Positions 12,756-22,197 of a stretch of DNA of 64,000 nt are shown here, one piece after another (position 1 is the stretch's first letter; the number at the start of each line of letters is the position of its first letter). Below the pieces are notes generated by a model. It ran no database searches and was not told the DNA's origin. It saw only the letters and a list, made by a program, of their open reading frames with translations. Position numbers and translations under genes: made by a program. Source of the DNA: Plasmodiophora brassicae (lineage: Eukaryota > Endomyxa: Phytomyxea > Phytomyxea > Plasmodiophorida); NCBI GenBank assembly GCA_036867785.1, contig CP145413.1, positions 744,001 through 808,000 of the forward strand. Direction: 5' to 3'.

Positions 12756-12950
12756 TGTCAAGGACCATGTCGTACCACCGGCACACGGTGACGCCGTGAC
12801 TGTGCGCGACTGCGTAACGTCCACGGCAGAGGCTCCGCCACTGACGCCGTTGTCGGTAACGGCTTGGCAAGCCCCTGTTACATAGCGTTACGTCTCCGCC
12901 GTCTCGCGCCGATGTCGGTCGGAATAAATCACTTCGTTATCGTCTTCACA
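12756..12950 (+). repeat. Copia-type LTR (195-bp family), left
   Basis: Starts TGTCAAGG, ends TCTTCACA, contains AATAAA near its end. It is nearly the same as the solo LTR at 56809-57004. Confidence 0.8.
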
Positions 12951-13508
12951 GATTAACAGTCGTAAGCGTTCTGCGCGCTTTGAGGTGGCGAGCCCGCCGG
13001 CGCACCGCGCGCCGGTGCCATCCAGTGCCAGTCCGCGTCACTGCGTCGTTACCCTGACCCTGCTTCTTCACAACGCGCCACGGACGCCCGCTCCAGTCCG
13101 CGCCACGCGCCAGAGAGCCAAGGCAGTCGCGCCAGCAAGGCAGGCCGACATTACGGGAATCCAGAACCAGTACCGGAACGTAAGCGCCAGGCGTACGCCG
13201 GTCGTACGGGCATCAATTGCTGGCCCCAACCTCTTCACGAAATAACGGTGTCCGCCGGCGCCATCGGCGTCAGTGTCGTCCTGAGCCAGGTCCGCCACTC
13301 TGCGTCGTCACTGTCGACCCCGCCCCAACATACCGCGCCATTCATGCTAACTCTAGCTACGCCACGATCCGTCTCGTGTCGCGTCAACGAGCCAAGGCAT
13401 ACGAGCACGTGCAAGGCCGTATTGTCTGTGATCCAGAGTCAAAGATCCAGCCGGGACACGTCCGTTCGACCGTCTTCCGCATGCAACCGCGTGCCGTTGG
13501 AGGGGGCG

Positions 13509-13703
13509 TGTCGAGGACAATGTCGTACCAACAGCACACGGTGACTCTGTGACTGTGCACGACTGCGTAACGTTCACGGCAGAGGCTCCGCTACTGTCGC
13601 GGTGGTCGGTAACGGCTTGGCAAGCCCTGTTACACAGCGTTACGTCGCCATCGTCTCGTGCCGATGTCGGTCGGAATAAATCACTTCGTTATTGTCTTTC
13701 TCA
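13509..13703 (+). repeat. Copia-type LTR (195-bp family), right
   Basis: Starts TGTCGAGG and ends TTTCTCA, same family as 12756-12950 but more diverged. Confidence 0.8.
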
Positions 13704-13713
13704 GATACCATAT

Positions 13714-14162
13714 TGGCGTGGGAACCACCCAACGACGCGAACGACGTACGCGTCTTCCTGGGCTTCGCGAATTTCTACCGCAAATTCATTCCTCACTTCG
13801 GCGAGATTGGCCAGATCGCCTTCCATGACATGGCATACGAGGTCGAGTCAGTCCTCGACATCAGCAAAGAAGCCAATCGCTGGCAACTGCTCGTGCATTG
13901 GCGCGGGTTCTCCGACGACTATGACTCATGGGAGCCATACGCCTCCTTGCGTAAGGACATTCCGCAACATTTACTGAATCTGCTGCGTACCTGCGCTCAC
14001 CAGGACGCGGCTGCCCTGGCACAGCGTCTCGCTCGCGAAGTGGGCGCGTAGACGGCATTGGACCCGTTCCTCGATGAGGAGGGTAATGTAGCGGCCTCCC
14101 AATACGGACTTCTGAGTAGCGTAATACACTTCACTTGTCTTTTCGGTGTTGTACGTCGACAT
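13714..14162 (+). mobile_element. Ty3/gypsy relic: RT tail, chromodomain, LTR-like end
   Basis: The plus frame reads the RT connection block [15 protein letters not shown] and shortly after it a chromodomain (YEVESVLDISKE.., HWRGF, DSWEPY), with a stop near 14050. A purine run GATGAGGAGGG and a TG..CA segment of about 76 bp (14087-14162) could be its polypurine tract and a short LTR. RNase H and integrase are missing between the two blocks. Confidence 0.65.
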
Positions 14163-14187
14163 CGCGTTCGTCGTCCACCTGACGCCT

Positions 14188-14862
14188 AGGGCTTGTCACA
14201 CGCCCGCGACCCGGACTGCCGTCTCAGCGACTCCTCGCTGGCCGAGAAGCTTCGCACATCGCTGACCCTGCCCTGGCCGAGGAATTGTACAAGTGGCAGC
14301 TCAGCACCTTCTCCGGCATGGTGGATAAGGCGGTCCATCTGGCGCCACTGTTTCCGGTACCGTCGACGGCTACTCTGAACGTGGCAGCAAGCGCTCTGCC
14401 GCCGCTGACCGACGAGGAGCGGGACCTTTGCCGCCGCGAAGGCCGCTGTTTTCGCTGTCGCGAACCTGGACACATGTTGAGTCAGTGCCCTCGCGCTCAG
14501 CCGGGAAATGCCCGCGGGTGATCCGAGCTGGGTTCGCGGCTCTCCCAGTACATCACAACATTCTTGAACCCGATTGCCTCTTCGTCTCTTCTCTCTATTC
14601 CAGCGTACGATTCGTTCCGTCCGTCACTGTCCCCATTCAGGTTTTTATCGCGTCACGTGTCATCGTGACTAAGGCCATTATCGATTGTGGCGCTACATCT
14701 TCGTTCGTCGACTGGCTTGGGTGGGAGAGCTGTTGGAAACTGCGGAGCACCTGCGGCACGCCCGCCTACACCGTACGGACTGCGGAAATAAAAATCATTC
14801 ACCAAGATGACCGATAGTCAACGCGTTCAACGTACACCCAACCAACAAGAAGGGCACTATTA
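14188..14862 (+). mobile_element. Ty3/gypsy relic: gag zinc knuckle and protease
   Basis: The plus strand has a gag end similar to element D (LYKWQLSTF.., LTDEERDLCRREGRCFRC) with zinc knuckle CFRCREPGHMLSQC (about 14449-14490), then a protease core IIDCGATSSFVDW near 14680-14715. It ends with the polypurine tract AGAAGGGCACTATTA at 14848-14862, the same motif as in element A. It is a shortened old copy with several breaks. Confidence 0.7.
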
Positions 14863-14897
14863 TGTCACGGCTGAGTCGCCAACGCGACTCAGCCGTG
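14863..14897 (+). repeat. LTR start with a perfect 14-bp hairpin
   Basis: Immediately after the polypurine tract, the LTR opens TGT and then a perfect stem, CACGGCTGAGTCGC at 14866-14879 and its complement at 14884-14897, with a 4-nt loop. The related LTR at 1774 has a degenerate version. The far end of this LTR could not be placed. Confidence 0.65.
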
Positions 14898-15116
14898 GCA
14901 GGTACGGGCGGGTAGGGCATACGGGTGGGTACGAGTGGGTGCCGCCCAGCATTCGGATGTCCTCCAGAAATGATCACTGATGCCAAAGAACTCAACGGAA
15001 AACCATCCTCCACAAAAAATAAAGAAAACGTTAGAAATAAAATAAAAAACATATTTACATTTTTAAAAGGTTTTTATTTGAGAGTACTAGTAATGCATAG
15101 AATGGTTTAAATAATA
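14898..15116. other. GGGTAC-rich then AT-rich spacer
   Basis: A short run of GGGTACG-like repeats (14898-14945) is followed by AT-rich DNA (about 15000-15116), in sharp contrast to the GC-rich surroundings, and then by a mariner terminal repeat. No gene seen. Confidence 0.4.
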
Positions 15117-15147
15117 CTTCCTCCGTACCACTTCTTTTGCAAATTTG
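15117..15147 (+). repeat. Solo mariner/Stowaway-like terminal inverted repeat
   Basis: 31 bp starting CTTCCTCCGTACCACTTC, preceded by TA at 15115-15116. It is the exact reverse complement of 59682-59712, beside the mariner transposase. It resembles the CTCCCTCCGT end of plant Stowaway/mariner elements. No partner end was found nearby, so it is one end of a decayed element or MITE. Confidence 0.75.
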
Positions 15148-15479
15148 CATCCCAAAAAAAGCGGCTACGGCGCTGCCGCCACCCGTTTGTGCGCGATCTG
15201 GCACGCAGGCCGACAACCGCTACGCAAAGCGTTTGGTCTCTACTCTACTCCGGTCGGCAATGACTGCAGGCAGTAATAATTATGAGAGTATGCTTCAACC
15301 AGGTCTGTATTGTTCATAAGCTGAATTCCGAAAGTCGGCATTTGTCTTTCTCTGTGAGCGCCGCCTGATAAATATGTTAATTAAGCTGATCAAAAACATT
15401 ATGATGTCAATACAAATTCTTGGGTACTGTAGATCGTGTATCGAGAACCTCAGCGTCCTCGTTCCCAGATCCCTGATCC

Positions 15480-15710
15480 TTCTCCCCCCACTGGCGTCAG
15501 ATCGGCTGTCAAGTGACTGCAGGGCGACTGCAGGTCGGCTGCAGGTCAGTTGCAGAATGGCTGCAGGAGGACTGACCTGCAGCCGACTGCAGCGCCTGAG
15601 GCTGCAACCGGCTACAACGCCGATTTTTGCAGCCGATCCACAGCCTCCGTCTGCAGCCAGTCTGCATCCAGTTCGGCTGCAGTCTGGCTGCACTGGGGTC
15701 CAAAACTGGA
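15480..15710. repeat. CTGCAG-rich degenerate minisatellite
   Basis: Many GGCTGCAG/GACTGCAG words spaced irregularly at about 10-12 bp, in both orientations. The same vocabulary recurs at 56630-57166 and 58093-58165, so this is a dispersed repeat family. Confidence 0.6.
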
Positions 15711-15815
15711 ACAACAAAGATGGTATCGACGTAAGACGTGAATTTAATTAGGTACATAATCGTCGAGTTGCTCAACAACCGGATAAACACACCAATCAGC
15801 GTCTAGCGTCAGCAT

Positions 15816-16713
15816 GTGCAATGTGAAATGCGAGTAAGGCATGCCTGCATGCGATGCTTTCATTCGAAGAAAGTTGTTGAAATTAGCGATCCAGGCACCA
15901 TGTTCGAACGGCCCAGGACACAGATGAATTCGATATCTACGCTTTCGCGTCGTCGTTTACGAGTCCTCGGATCGCGGATCATGAGATCGAGAACGCTCGG
16001 CACAGTGACGACATTGTTCGGCACTGCCTGTTCTATTGGGAACCATGGGCTGAACAAACTCGGCATGCCAGGAATAATATACCCGGGGAGTTTCTGGACG
16101 CAGGCCGAACCGCCTCGCGAGTCATGTTCTGCATTGCCAACCTCCCACCATCTATGTGCAAACAATTTGTCAGACGCCAAATACTGCAGACGTCGAAACG
16201 TATAAGCTAACCTCACTTGTAGCAGTAGAAGACATCGAGCTGGAATGCTGGTGTGCTGCCAACCGGTAGCGGACACGGAAACTTCAGGCGGGCAAGCCTG
16301 TGGATGGCGCCGAGATATCGCCAACTTTCACCGACCGTCAGAACCAGGTGGTTGTTGGTGTTCGGCTCGCCGTTAGGTTTCGTAATATTTGCCTTCCAGA
16401 CGCAGTTGCCTATTGCATCATTATGGTCAGAAACCGTGGAGATCCATACATTTCGTCTTCGCCAATGTACCAAACGTTGCCTCATTGAACACCTCACACG
16501 TCGTCGGAAGCAAACGCGTTCCCGTAATCTTCTCGCAGAAACCGTCAAACGAATGGATATGCTCTTTCATCTCTCTAAAGTCGTCGATACTGCCATTCGT
16601 TGCCAGTTGGAACATTCGGCATACCTTCCGGTAAAGCTGGACGAAGGGCGTTTGCCGGTAATACAACCAGTCGTCCGTCCACAGGTGATGGTGCAAGTGG
16701 CACCTGTCATCGT
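15816..16713 (-). mobile_element. CACTA-like DNA-transposon relic, piece 1
   Basis: Minus-strand frames at 16427-16696 and 15860-16548 share blocks with the relic at 27530-27784 (compare HSFDGFCEKITGTRLLPT with IDVFDEFCHDSYGCCLLPS, followed by a conserved FGT). The copia element that starts at 16714 interrupts this relic. The CACTA assignment comes from sister pieces carrying tnp2- and DUF4218-like motifs. Several stops and shifts are present. Confidence 0.4.
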
Positions 16714-16897
16714 TGAGAAGGACAATAATGAAGTGGATGTATTACGTACGGCGTGTGCGGCGGACGTTACAGTGGCGACGTAGTCGCCGACGGTGTAACG
16801 GTTGCCAACGCCGGCGGGCACGGAGTCGCGGAGTGCGTGACGGCGTTCACGTGCTGCAGGCATGTGCTGCTGGTCGTAGTGGATACGTTGTTCGACA
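16714..16897 (-). repeat. 3' LTR of copia copy 2
   Basis: 184 bp, followed on the plus strand by CGCCCCCTCC, the complement of the polypurine tract. Confidence 0.95.
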
Positions 16898-19800
16898 CGC
16901 CCCCTCCAGCAGCACACGGCCTGGGACTTGTGTCGATGATGCCGGCCAGGAGCAGGTTCGCATGATACGAGGTGCTGAGAGCGGGCTTCGTGAGGTAGTC
17001 TGCAGCCATCTCGGCGGACGGGCACTTGTGGACCACGATCAAACTGGCCTCGACGGCCTCCCGGGTGTAGTGAAACTGCACCTCGATGTCCTTCGTGCGA
17101 TCATCCATCCGACGATAGCCAGACCAGGCCTTCGCGCCTTGATTGTCCTCGTATACGATCGTCGGACTGGAGCGTGCGAAGCCGATTTCGGTCAGGAATG
17201 ACCGGATCCAGGCCAGCTGGCGGGTAACAGCACACAGCGACTTGATCTCTGCATGTGTGGACGATAAGCTAACTTTGACTGCGCCCAGGTCTTGGCGACG
17301 TGACTGCCAGTGCACGGGGCCGCCAGCCAGCAGGATGATGTGGCCGGAGCGCGACCGTCGCGTGTCAGGGTCGGATGCCCAATCAGCGTCGGCGTATGCG
17401 ATCAGACGATCTTCGGGCTGGCGTTCGTATCGGATGCCGTGCGTCATGGTGCCGGCGAGGTACTTAAGAACGCGTTGCCCCGCACGCCAATGCTGGATGC
17501 CGGGATTCGAGGAGAATTGGGCCAGTACATTCGTTATGTACGCGATGTCGGGACGGCATCGATGGGCGAGCCATGTCAGGCAGCCAATAAGTTTGAGGTA
17601 CGGCTTGGTCGCCATTTCGTCACGGTCGAGGTCGCTTTGTGGACTCATTGTCGTTGATAGGTGAACGCCAGGCTGGTGCGGCGTGTCGACCGGATGACAA
17701 TGCGACATGTTGAAGTCGCTCAACACCTTCTCGATGTACTCGGCTTGGTCAAGGGTGATGGCGCCGGTGCCAGGTTCGCGTCGGATGCGCATGCCAAGCA
17801 GGGTCGACGGTTCACCTTGATCGGTGATCTCGGCCATCGTGGAGAGCTTCTCGAGAACGGATTCCGCGAACGGGACGTCATTGTATGCCAGCAGACCGTC
17901 GTCGGTGTGCACCGACATGATCATGAACTTTCCATCGCGATCGTACCGGAAGACGCAGGGGTCCGCGATGATCGATTCGAATCCGAGTGATAACAGCATC
18001 TCCCGAAGCGTCTTGTACCAACGTTCGGCGCCTTGTTTCGTTCCATAAAGGGCCTTTTGCAGTTGACGAACTCGGTACGGGACGTGATGATCGGTGAAGC
18101 CATCCGGCTGACGAATGTAAACATCATGGAGCATGTCGGCGTTCAGGTATGCGGCCACCCAGTCGACCTGGCGAAGATGCAGGCCGTGCTGCGCCGCGAG
18201 CGCTAGGATAACGAGGAACGCAGTGGCACGGGCGGTCGGCGCGAACGTATCGTCGAAGTCGATGCCGGGGCGTTGTCGGAAGCCCTGAGCACAGAGTCGG
18301 GCGGTGAACTTGCGGATGCCACCGTTGCCACTGAGCGAGGACTTCACTCGGAACACCCACTTGGCGCCAACAGCGATCTTACTTTTCGGCAGGTCGATTA
18401 GCGGGCCGAACGTGTCCTTGGCGTCCAGTGTTGCCATCTGGGTGACGGCGGCGTCCCACCAGTGGCCAGCGAAAGGTGATGAGAGGGCATCGGCCATTGA
18501 GTTGGGTACGGGAATGTCGGTCGCTTTCAGCTTCGACAGGTCGGGTCGTGGTAGACGGGCTGGGTCGATCGGGGCGGATACCTTGGCTCGACATGCCTTG
18601 GCAGCTGCGCCGCGACATGTCGGACGGTTGGACCTGATGGCCTGATCGATCAGACGGCGCTCCTCAACCTGCTGCCAATGCCGGATCAGTCGGCGGGAGC
18701 GACGAGGAGGGCGCTGTGTCGGGAACGTTAGGGTTGGATTCTGGAACCAGGCGTCGACCGTCGAGGACCACCGTGTCGACGAACGATTGGCCGCCTCCGG
18801 CGCCTTCCACCATTCACCAGGCGGTTGACGACGACGATTCGATCGGCGAGGGCGTGGCACGTCGATGACATTGTGGTCAACGATATCAGCAGCATCGGAA
18901 TTGTCGTGGACGTCGGGGTCGGCAGCTTCGTTGGGAGAGTCGTTGCTGGACGCCGAACCTTCGTAGTCGGGATCATCTTCAGCGTCATCATCATCTTCGT
19001 CGGTGGATACGTCATCAGGAGACGGTGAGCGCGACGGTCGGACGATCTCGGAAGGCGATGACGCAGCGGCAGGTGACGGAGGCTCGGGAGGGGATGCTGC
19101 GAGAGAGGATGCTGACGTCGATGGTAGAGGTGCCATGACGGCGTCGGAAGAGACGGGCGTCGGGACGATCGTGTCAACGTTCGGCGCAGAGCTCGACTCG
19201 GGACTGGACGGTGGCGCTGATGATGAACTAGCAGGGCTGGATCTTCCAAAGCCGAATGTGAACGAGGTCTCCAGGAACTCGGCAGTCGTGCTCTCGAACG
19301 TGTCTTCCCGGTCCACGTCGTAGAACCGCCAAGCCTTCATGCCGGGCGTGAAACCGATAAACACAGCGCGAACACGACGAGGCTCCAACTTGCTCGGCTT
19401 CTTCGTGGCTGGATGCGGTCGCATGGCATAGGCATCGCAACCGTAGACACGAAGGGCCGAGATGTTAGGTAGGGCGCGACGAGCAGCCTCGAACGATGTG
19501 CGACGCCCGGGAAGGACTGATCTGGGGTGGATGTTGTACAGTATCGCAGAGTAGGACAGCGACCAGGGCCACGTGGAGTCAGGCATGCGAGAGTGGCACC
19601 GGATTGAGCTTTCGATACCGCAGAGCGTGTGGTTGACGCTTTCAGCGCGGCCGTTCTGCTCGGGCGTGTACGGGACAGATTTGCGGTGCAGGATGCCGGA
19701 CTCGTTGTAGAACAGGACGCACGCCTTGGAGTTGTACTCGCCGCCACCGTCGGTCTGGAACGTCCGGATACCACGTCCTTCCTGGTTGCGAAGACGCGCG

Positions 19801-21722
19801 TCATAGTGCTTGATGACGTCGAGCGCCTCCGATTTGCGACGTAGCAGATAGACGGACAGGTACCGAGAGGAATCGTCCAGCATGGTCTGGTAGTACTCAA
19901 AGCCGCCGACACCGACGACAGGCCACCGTCCGGACAGATCGCTATGGACGAGATCGCCAACACGACGCGCGCGCGACGTACTGGGAGGGAATGATGACCG
20001 TTTGCCCTTGGCGAGTAAACATGCAGCGCATGGACATCGATCTTGCGGCCTCGGGATTGGCCCGTCGAACTTCATGCCACGACAACGTTTGTGCAGGATG
20101 CGCAGGTTGCCGTAACCCAGGTGGCCGGTTCGAGCGTGCCAGACAGCTGGAGCTGCGGCGGTGACCTTAGCGACGCGGCATGAGACGCTGGATGCGATCA
20201 AGGAGCAGACTCGGGCAGAGTGAAGTGTGCCGGGCGCGGAGGTTGGAGCGGATAATGGAATCCGGTACAGGTTATCGTGTCCTCGTTGACTGACGGCCAC
20301 TGGCTGACCGACGGGCGCCGTCCAGTTGGCCCCCGAGTAGATCTTCGCGGTATCGCCGTCGAACACGATCTTGTGACCTGATCTGGTGAGCTGGCCAACT
20401 GATACTAGCGCTTGGCCAAGTCGGGGAACGTGCAGCGAATCGATACTCGTCGCCTGGACATCCATGCCGAATGACGTCACGCCTCGACCGGAAGTGGTCG
20501 TACGCGACAGATCGGCTAGCTCAACTTCCGGTCCGGTGCCTTGGCGATAGCAGCTGAGATGTCGGCGCAGGGGCGTCATCGTCGTGGAACACGCTGAGTC
20601 CAGTAGGCCTACTGAGTTCGCGTACACGTCGATGGCGTGGCGTGCCGACAAAGCACGCATCGGCTCGGGCGCCGGATCGATCGGATGAGCGCCAGACGTT
20701 GGATACTCGTTGGACGTTGGTGAGGATGTATTGCTTTTCGCGTTGCTGTCGCGGTACCAGATGTGTCGTTGCAGCGTGCATTCGCCGTTAGTGTGCTTGG
20801 ATCCGGGATGGAAGACGCAGGACTCGTTGCGTCGTGGTCCACGGGGACGCGTCGATGTGGCGCAACTGGAGCGGTTGGCCGTTTGGAACGCGTCGTGTCG
20901 GTCCCGCACGTCTTGGACCCTGATCTCCTCGCTTGTCAACGACCCGACGACCTCGGAGACACTGGGCAGCGTGTCCAGAGCACGATTGTGCAGGCCAGCG
21001 ACGACGGCGTCGAGATCGGATGATGCGTTGGCCAAGATGAGCACGGCGACCAATGCGTCGGTGAGGGACAGCATCTCGATCGGTACCGTCGACCGGACGC
21101 GATGAGCCGCTGCTTGAACTCGGGCGGCGTACGTGGCGACCGACTCGCCGGGCATGTGCTGGACCGTGACGAGGTCGCGGACGGCGCGCACGACCGATGC
21201 CAGCGACGACGGGCTGTACGCCTGGAACAGCACGCGCCAGCACTTGGCAGCCGAGCCTGCCTGAAACAAAGACAACGCGGACGCGATCTTGTGGTCCAGC
21301 ATGTGGACGAGTAGAATCTCGCGCGCGGCTGCCTCGAGAGCTGGGTCGTGTGCCGTACCGGTTGTCGCAGTCGGCGAGCCATCTTCGTTGATCCCGATGA
21401 CGTCCGCGTACCCACGATTGCGAAACCAGAGTGCAGCTGTCTGAACCCAGGACGTGAACGAGTCGGGAGTACCGTCGAACTTGGGCATGGGCAGTCGGCC
21501 TGCGTCGCTTCGGCTGTGCGCCTCGGCGATGATCGGCATGGCCGGGGTCGATGGACAGCTGGTCGGACGCGCCAGCTGCTGCTGCAGGACACGGAGACGG
21601 TCGATCTTCTCCTGCCTGGCGATCGTTGCCTCCGCTTCGGCAATTCGGGTGTCGATCTCCTCGAGCGACAGATGACGCAGCGGGTCGTCATCCGTGTTAG
21701 GCGTCGCCTGGCGCTCGGCCAT
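16767..21722 (-). CDS. Copia gag-pol polyprotein, 1651 aa
   Basis: Retrotransposon polyprotein: the gag part packages RNA, and the protease, integrase and RT-RNase H parts make and insert the cDNA. In order I see a gag with a coiled-coil start (residues 20-50), a Cys-His box CVFHPGSKHTNGEC near 300, a protease core LLDSACST near 375, the integrase HHCC finger (H..H..CPCAAC, about 535-585) and its D, D, E residues (HSDLSG about 591, QTDGGGEY about 656, PEQNGRAE about 692), an acidic/serine-rich spacer (about 810-960), RT with TDDGLLA (about 1276) and RNase H AYADADWASD (about 1445). Integrase before RT is the copia order. The frame overlaps the end of the 3' LTR. ATG at 21722 lies 43 bp after the LTR, a normal leader length for this family. 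Confidence 0.95.
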   Translation of the reverse strand: MAERQATPNTDDDPLRHLSLEEIDTRIAEAEATIARQEKIDRLRVLQQQLARPTSCPSTPAMPIIAEAHSRSDAGRLPMPKFDGTPDSFTSWVQTAALWFRNRGYADVIGINEDGSPTATTGTAHDPALEAAAREILLVHMLDHKIASALSLFQAGSAAKCWRVLFQAYSPSSLASVVRAVRDLVTVQHMPGESVATYAARVQAAAHRVRSTVPIEMLSLTDALVAVLILANASSDLDAVVAGLHNRALDTLPSVSEVVGSLTSEEIRVQDVRDRHDAFQTANRSSCATSTRPRGPRRNESCVFHPGSKHTNGECTLQRHIWYRDSNAKSNTSSPTSNEYPTSGAHPIDPAPEPMRALSARHAIDVYANSVGLLDSACSTTMTPLRRHLSCYRQGTGPEVELADLSRTTTSGRGVTSFGMDVQATSIDSLHVPRLGQALVSVGQLTRSGHKIVFDGDTAKIYSGANWTAPVGQPVAVSQRGHDNLYRIPLSAPTSAPGTLHSARVCSLIASSVSCRVAKVTAAAPAVWHARTGHLGYGNLRILHKRCRGMKFDGPIPRPQDRCPCAACLLAKGKRSSFPPSTSRARRVGDLVHSDLSGRWPVVGVGGFEYYQTMLDDSSRYLSVYLLRRKSEALDVIKHYDARLRNQEGRGIRTFQTDGGGEYNSKACVLFYNESGILHRKSVPYTPEQNGRAESVNHTLCGIESSIRCHSRMPDSTWPWSLSYSAILYNIHPRSVLPGRRTSFEAARRALPNISALRVYGCDAYAMRPHPATKKPSKLEPRRVRAVFIGFTPGMKAWRFYDVDREDTFESTTAEFLETSFTFGFGRSSPASSSSAPPSSPESSSAPNVDTIVPTPVSSDAVMAPLPSTSASSLAASPPEPPSPAAASSPSEIVRPSRSPSPDDVSTDEDDDDAEDDPDYEGSASSNDSPNEAADPDVHDNSDAADIVDHNVIDVPRPRRSNRRRQPPGEWWKAPEAANRSSTRWSSTVDAWFQNPTLTFPTQRPPRRSRRLIRHWQQVEERRLIDQAIRSNRPTCRGAAAKACRAKVSAPIDPARLPRPDLSKLKATDIPVPNSMADALSSPFAGHWWDAAVTQMATLDAKDTFGPLIDLPKSKIAVGAKWVFRVKSSLSGNGGIRKFTARLCAQGFRQRPGIDFDDTFAPTARATAFLVILALAAQHGLHLRQVDWVAAYLNADMLHDVYIRQPDGFTDHHVPYRVRQLQKALYGTKQGAERWYKTLREMLLSLGFESIIADPCVFRYDRDGKFMIMSVHTDDGLLAYNDVPFAESVLEKLSTMAEITDQGEPSTLLGMRIRREPGTGAITLDQAEYIEKVLSDFNMSHCHPVDTPHQPGVHLSTTMSPQSDLDRDEMATKPYLKLIGCLTWLAHRCRPDIAYITNVLAQFSSNPGIQHWRAGQRVLKYLAGTMTHGIRYERQPEDRLIAYADADWASDPDTRRSRSGHIILLAGGPVHWQSRRQDLGAVKVSLSSTHAEIKSLCAVTRQLAWIRSFLTEIGFARSSPTIVYEDNQGAKAWSGYRRMDDRTKDIEVQFHYTREAVEASLIVVHKCPSAEMAADYLTKPALSTSYHANLLLAGIIDTSPRPCAAGGGVSNNVSTTTSSTCLQHVNAVTHSATPCPPALATVTPSATTSPL

Positions 21723-21751
21723 GGCGAGTAGAGGCTCAGCGCCTGCGCCTA

Positions 21752-21765
21752 TACGACTGTTAATC
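21752..21765 (-). promoter_or_regulatory. Primer-binding site of copia copy 2
   Basis: On the coding strand it reads GATTAACAGTCGTA directly after the 5' LTR. Its complement, TACGACTGTTAATC, contains CUGUUAA, the usual anticodon loop of tRNA-Asn(GUU), so priming by a tRNA half cut in the anticodon arm, as in Drosophila copia, is likely (inference). Confidence 0.7.
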
Positions 21766-21949
21766 TGAGAAGGACAATAATGAAGTGGATGTATTACGTA
21801 CGGCGTGTGCGGCGGACGTTACAGTGGCGACGTAGTCGCCGACGGTGTAACGGTTGCCAACGCCGGCGGGCACGGAGTCGCGGAGTGCGTGACGGCGTTC
21901 ACGTGCTGCAGGCATGTGCTGCTGGTCGTAGTGGATACGTTGTTCGACA
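21766..21949 (-). repeat. 5' LTR of copia copy 2
   Basis: 184 bp, apparently identical to 16714-16897. Confidence 0.95.
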
Positions 21950-21970
21950 ATCGTCAGACAAGGTCATGGT

Positions 21971-22154
21971 TGTCGAACAACGTATCCACTACGACCAGCA
22001 GCACATGCCTGCAGCACGTGAACGCCGTCACGCACTCCGCGACTCCGTGCCCGCCGGCGTTGGCAACCGTTACACCGTCGGCGACTACGTCGCCACTGTA
22101 ACGTCCGCCGCACACGCCGTACGTAATACATCCACTTCATTATTGTCCTTCTCA
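21971..22154 (+). repeat. Copia-type 5' LTR of the chimera
   Basis: 184 bp from TGTCGAAC to CTTCTCA, the same family as copies 1 and 2. Confidence 0.95.
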
Positions 22155-22168
22155 GATTAACAGTCGTA
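22155..22168 (+). promoter_or_regulatory. Primer-binding site, copia type
   Basis: GATTAACAGTCGTA directly after the 5' LTR of the chimera. Confidence 0.7.
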
Positions 22169-22197
22169 TAGGCGCAGGCGCTGAGCCTCTACTCGCC

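Larger units (their letters stand above)
12756..13703 (+). mobile_element. Short non-autonomous copia-type LTR element
   Basis: Two 195-bp LTRs (12756-12950 and 13509-13703) enclose about 560 bp with no RT or integrase. The left LTR is followed at 12951-12964 by GATTAACAGTCGTA, the primer site of the copia family, and the right LTR is preceded by the purine tract GGAGGGGGCG, also shared with that family. The two LTRs differ at roughly a tenth of positions. The flanking 5-mers (gcatc, gatac) do not match, so this is old or the product of recombination between copies. Confidence 0.75.
16714..21949 (-). mobile_element. Ty1/copia element copy 2 (looks whole)
   Basis: A 5236-bp element on the minus strand with 184-bp LTRs that appear identical, primer site (plus-strand 21752-21765), purine tract beside the 3' LTR, one uninterrupted gag-pol frame and a perfect 5-bp target duplication ATCGT (16709-16713 and 21950-21954). 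Identical LTRs and an open frame mean a very recent insertion. It sits in a CACTA-like relic and lies 21 bp from the chimeric element on its right, in opposite orientation. Confidence 0.95.
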
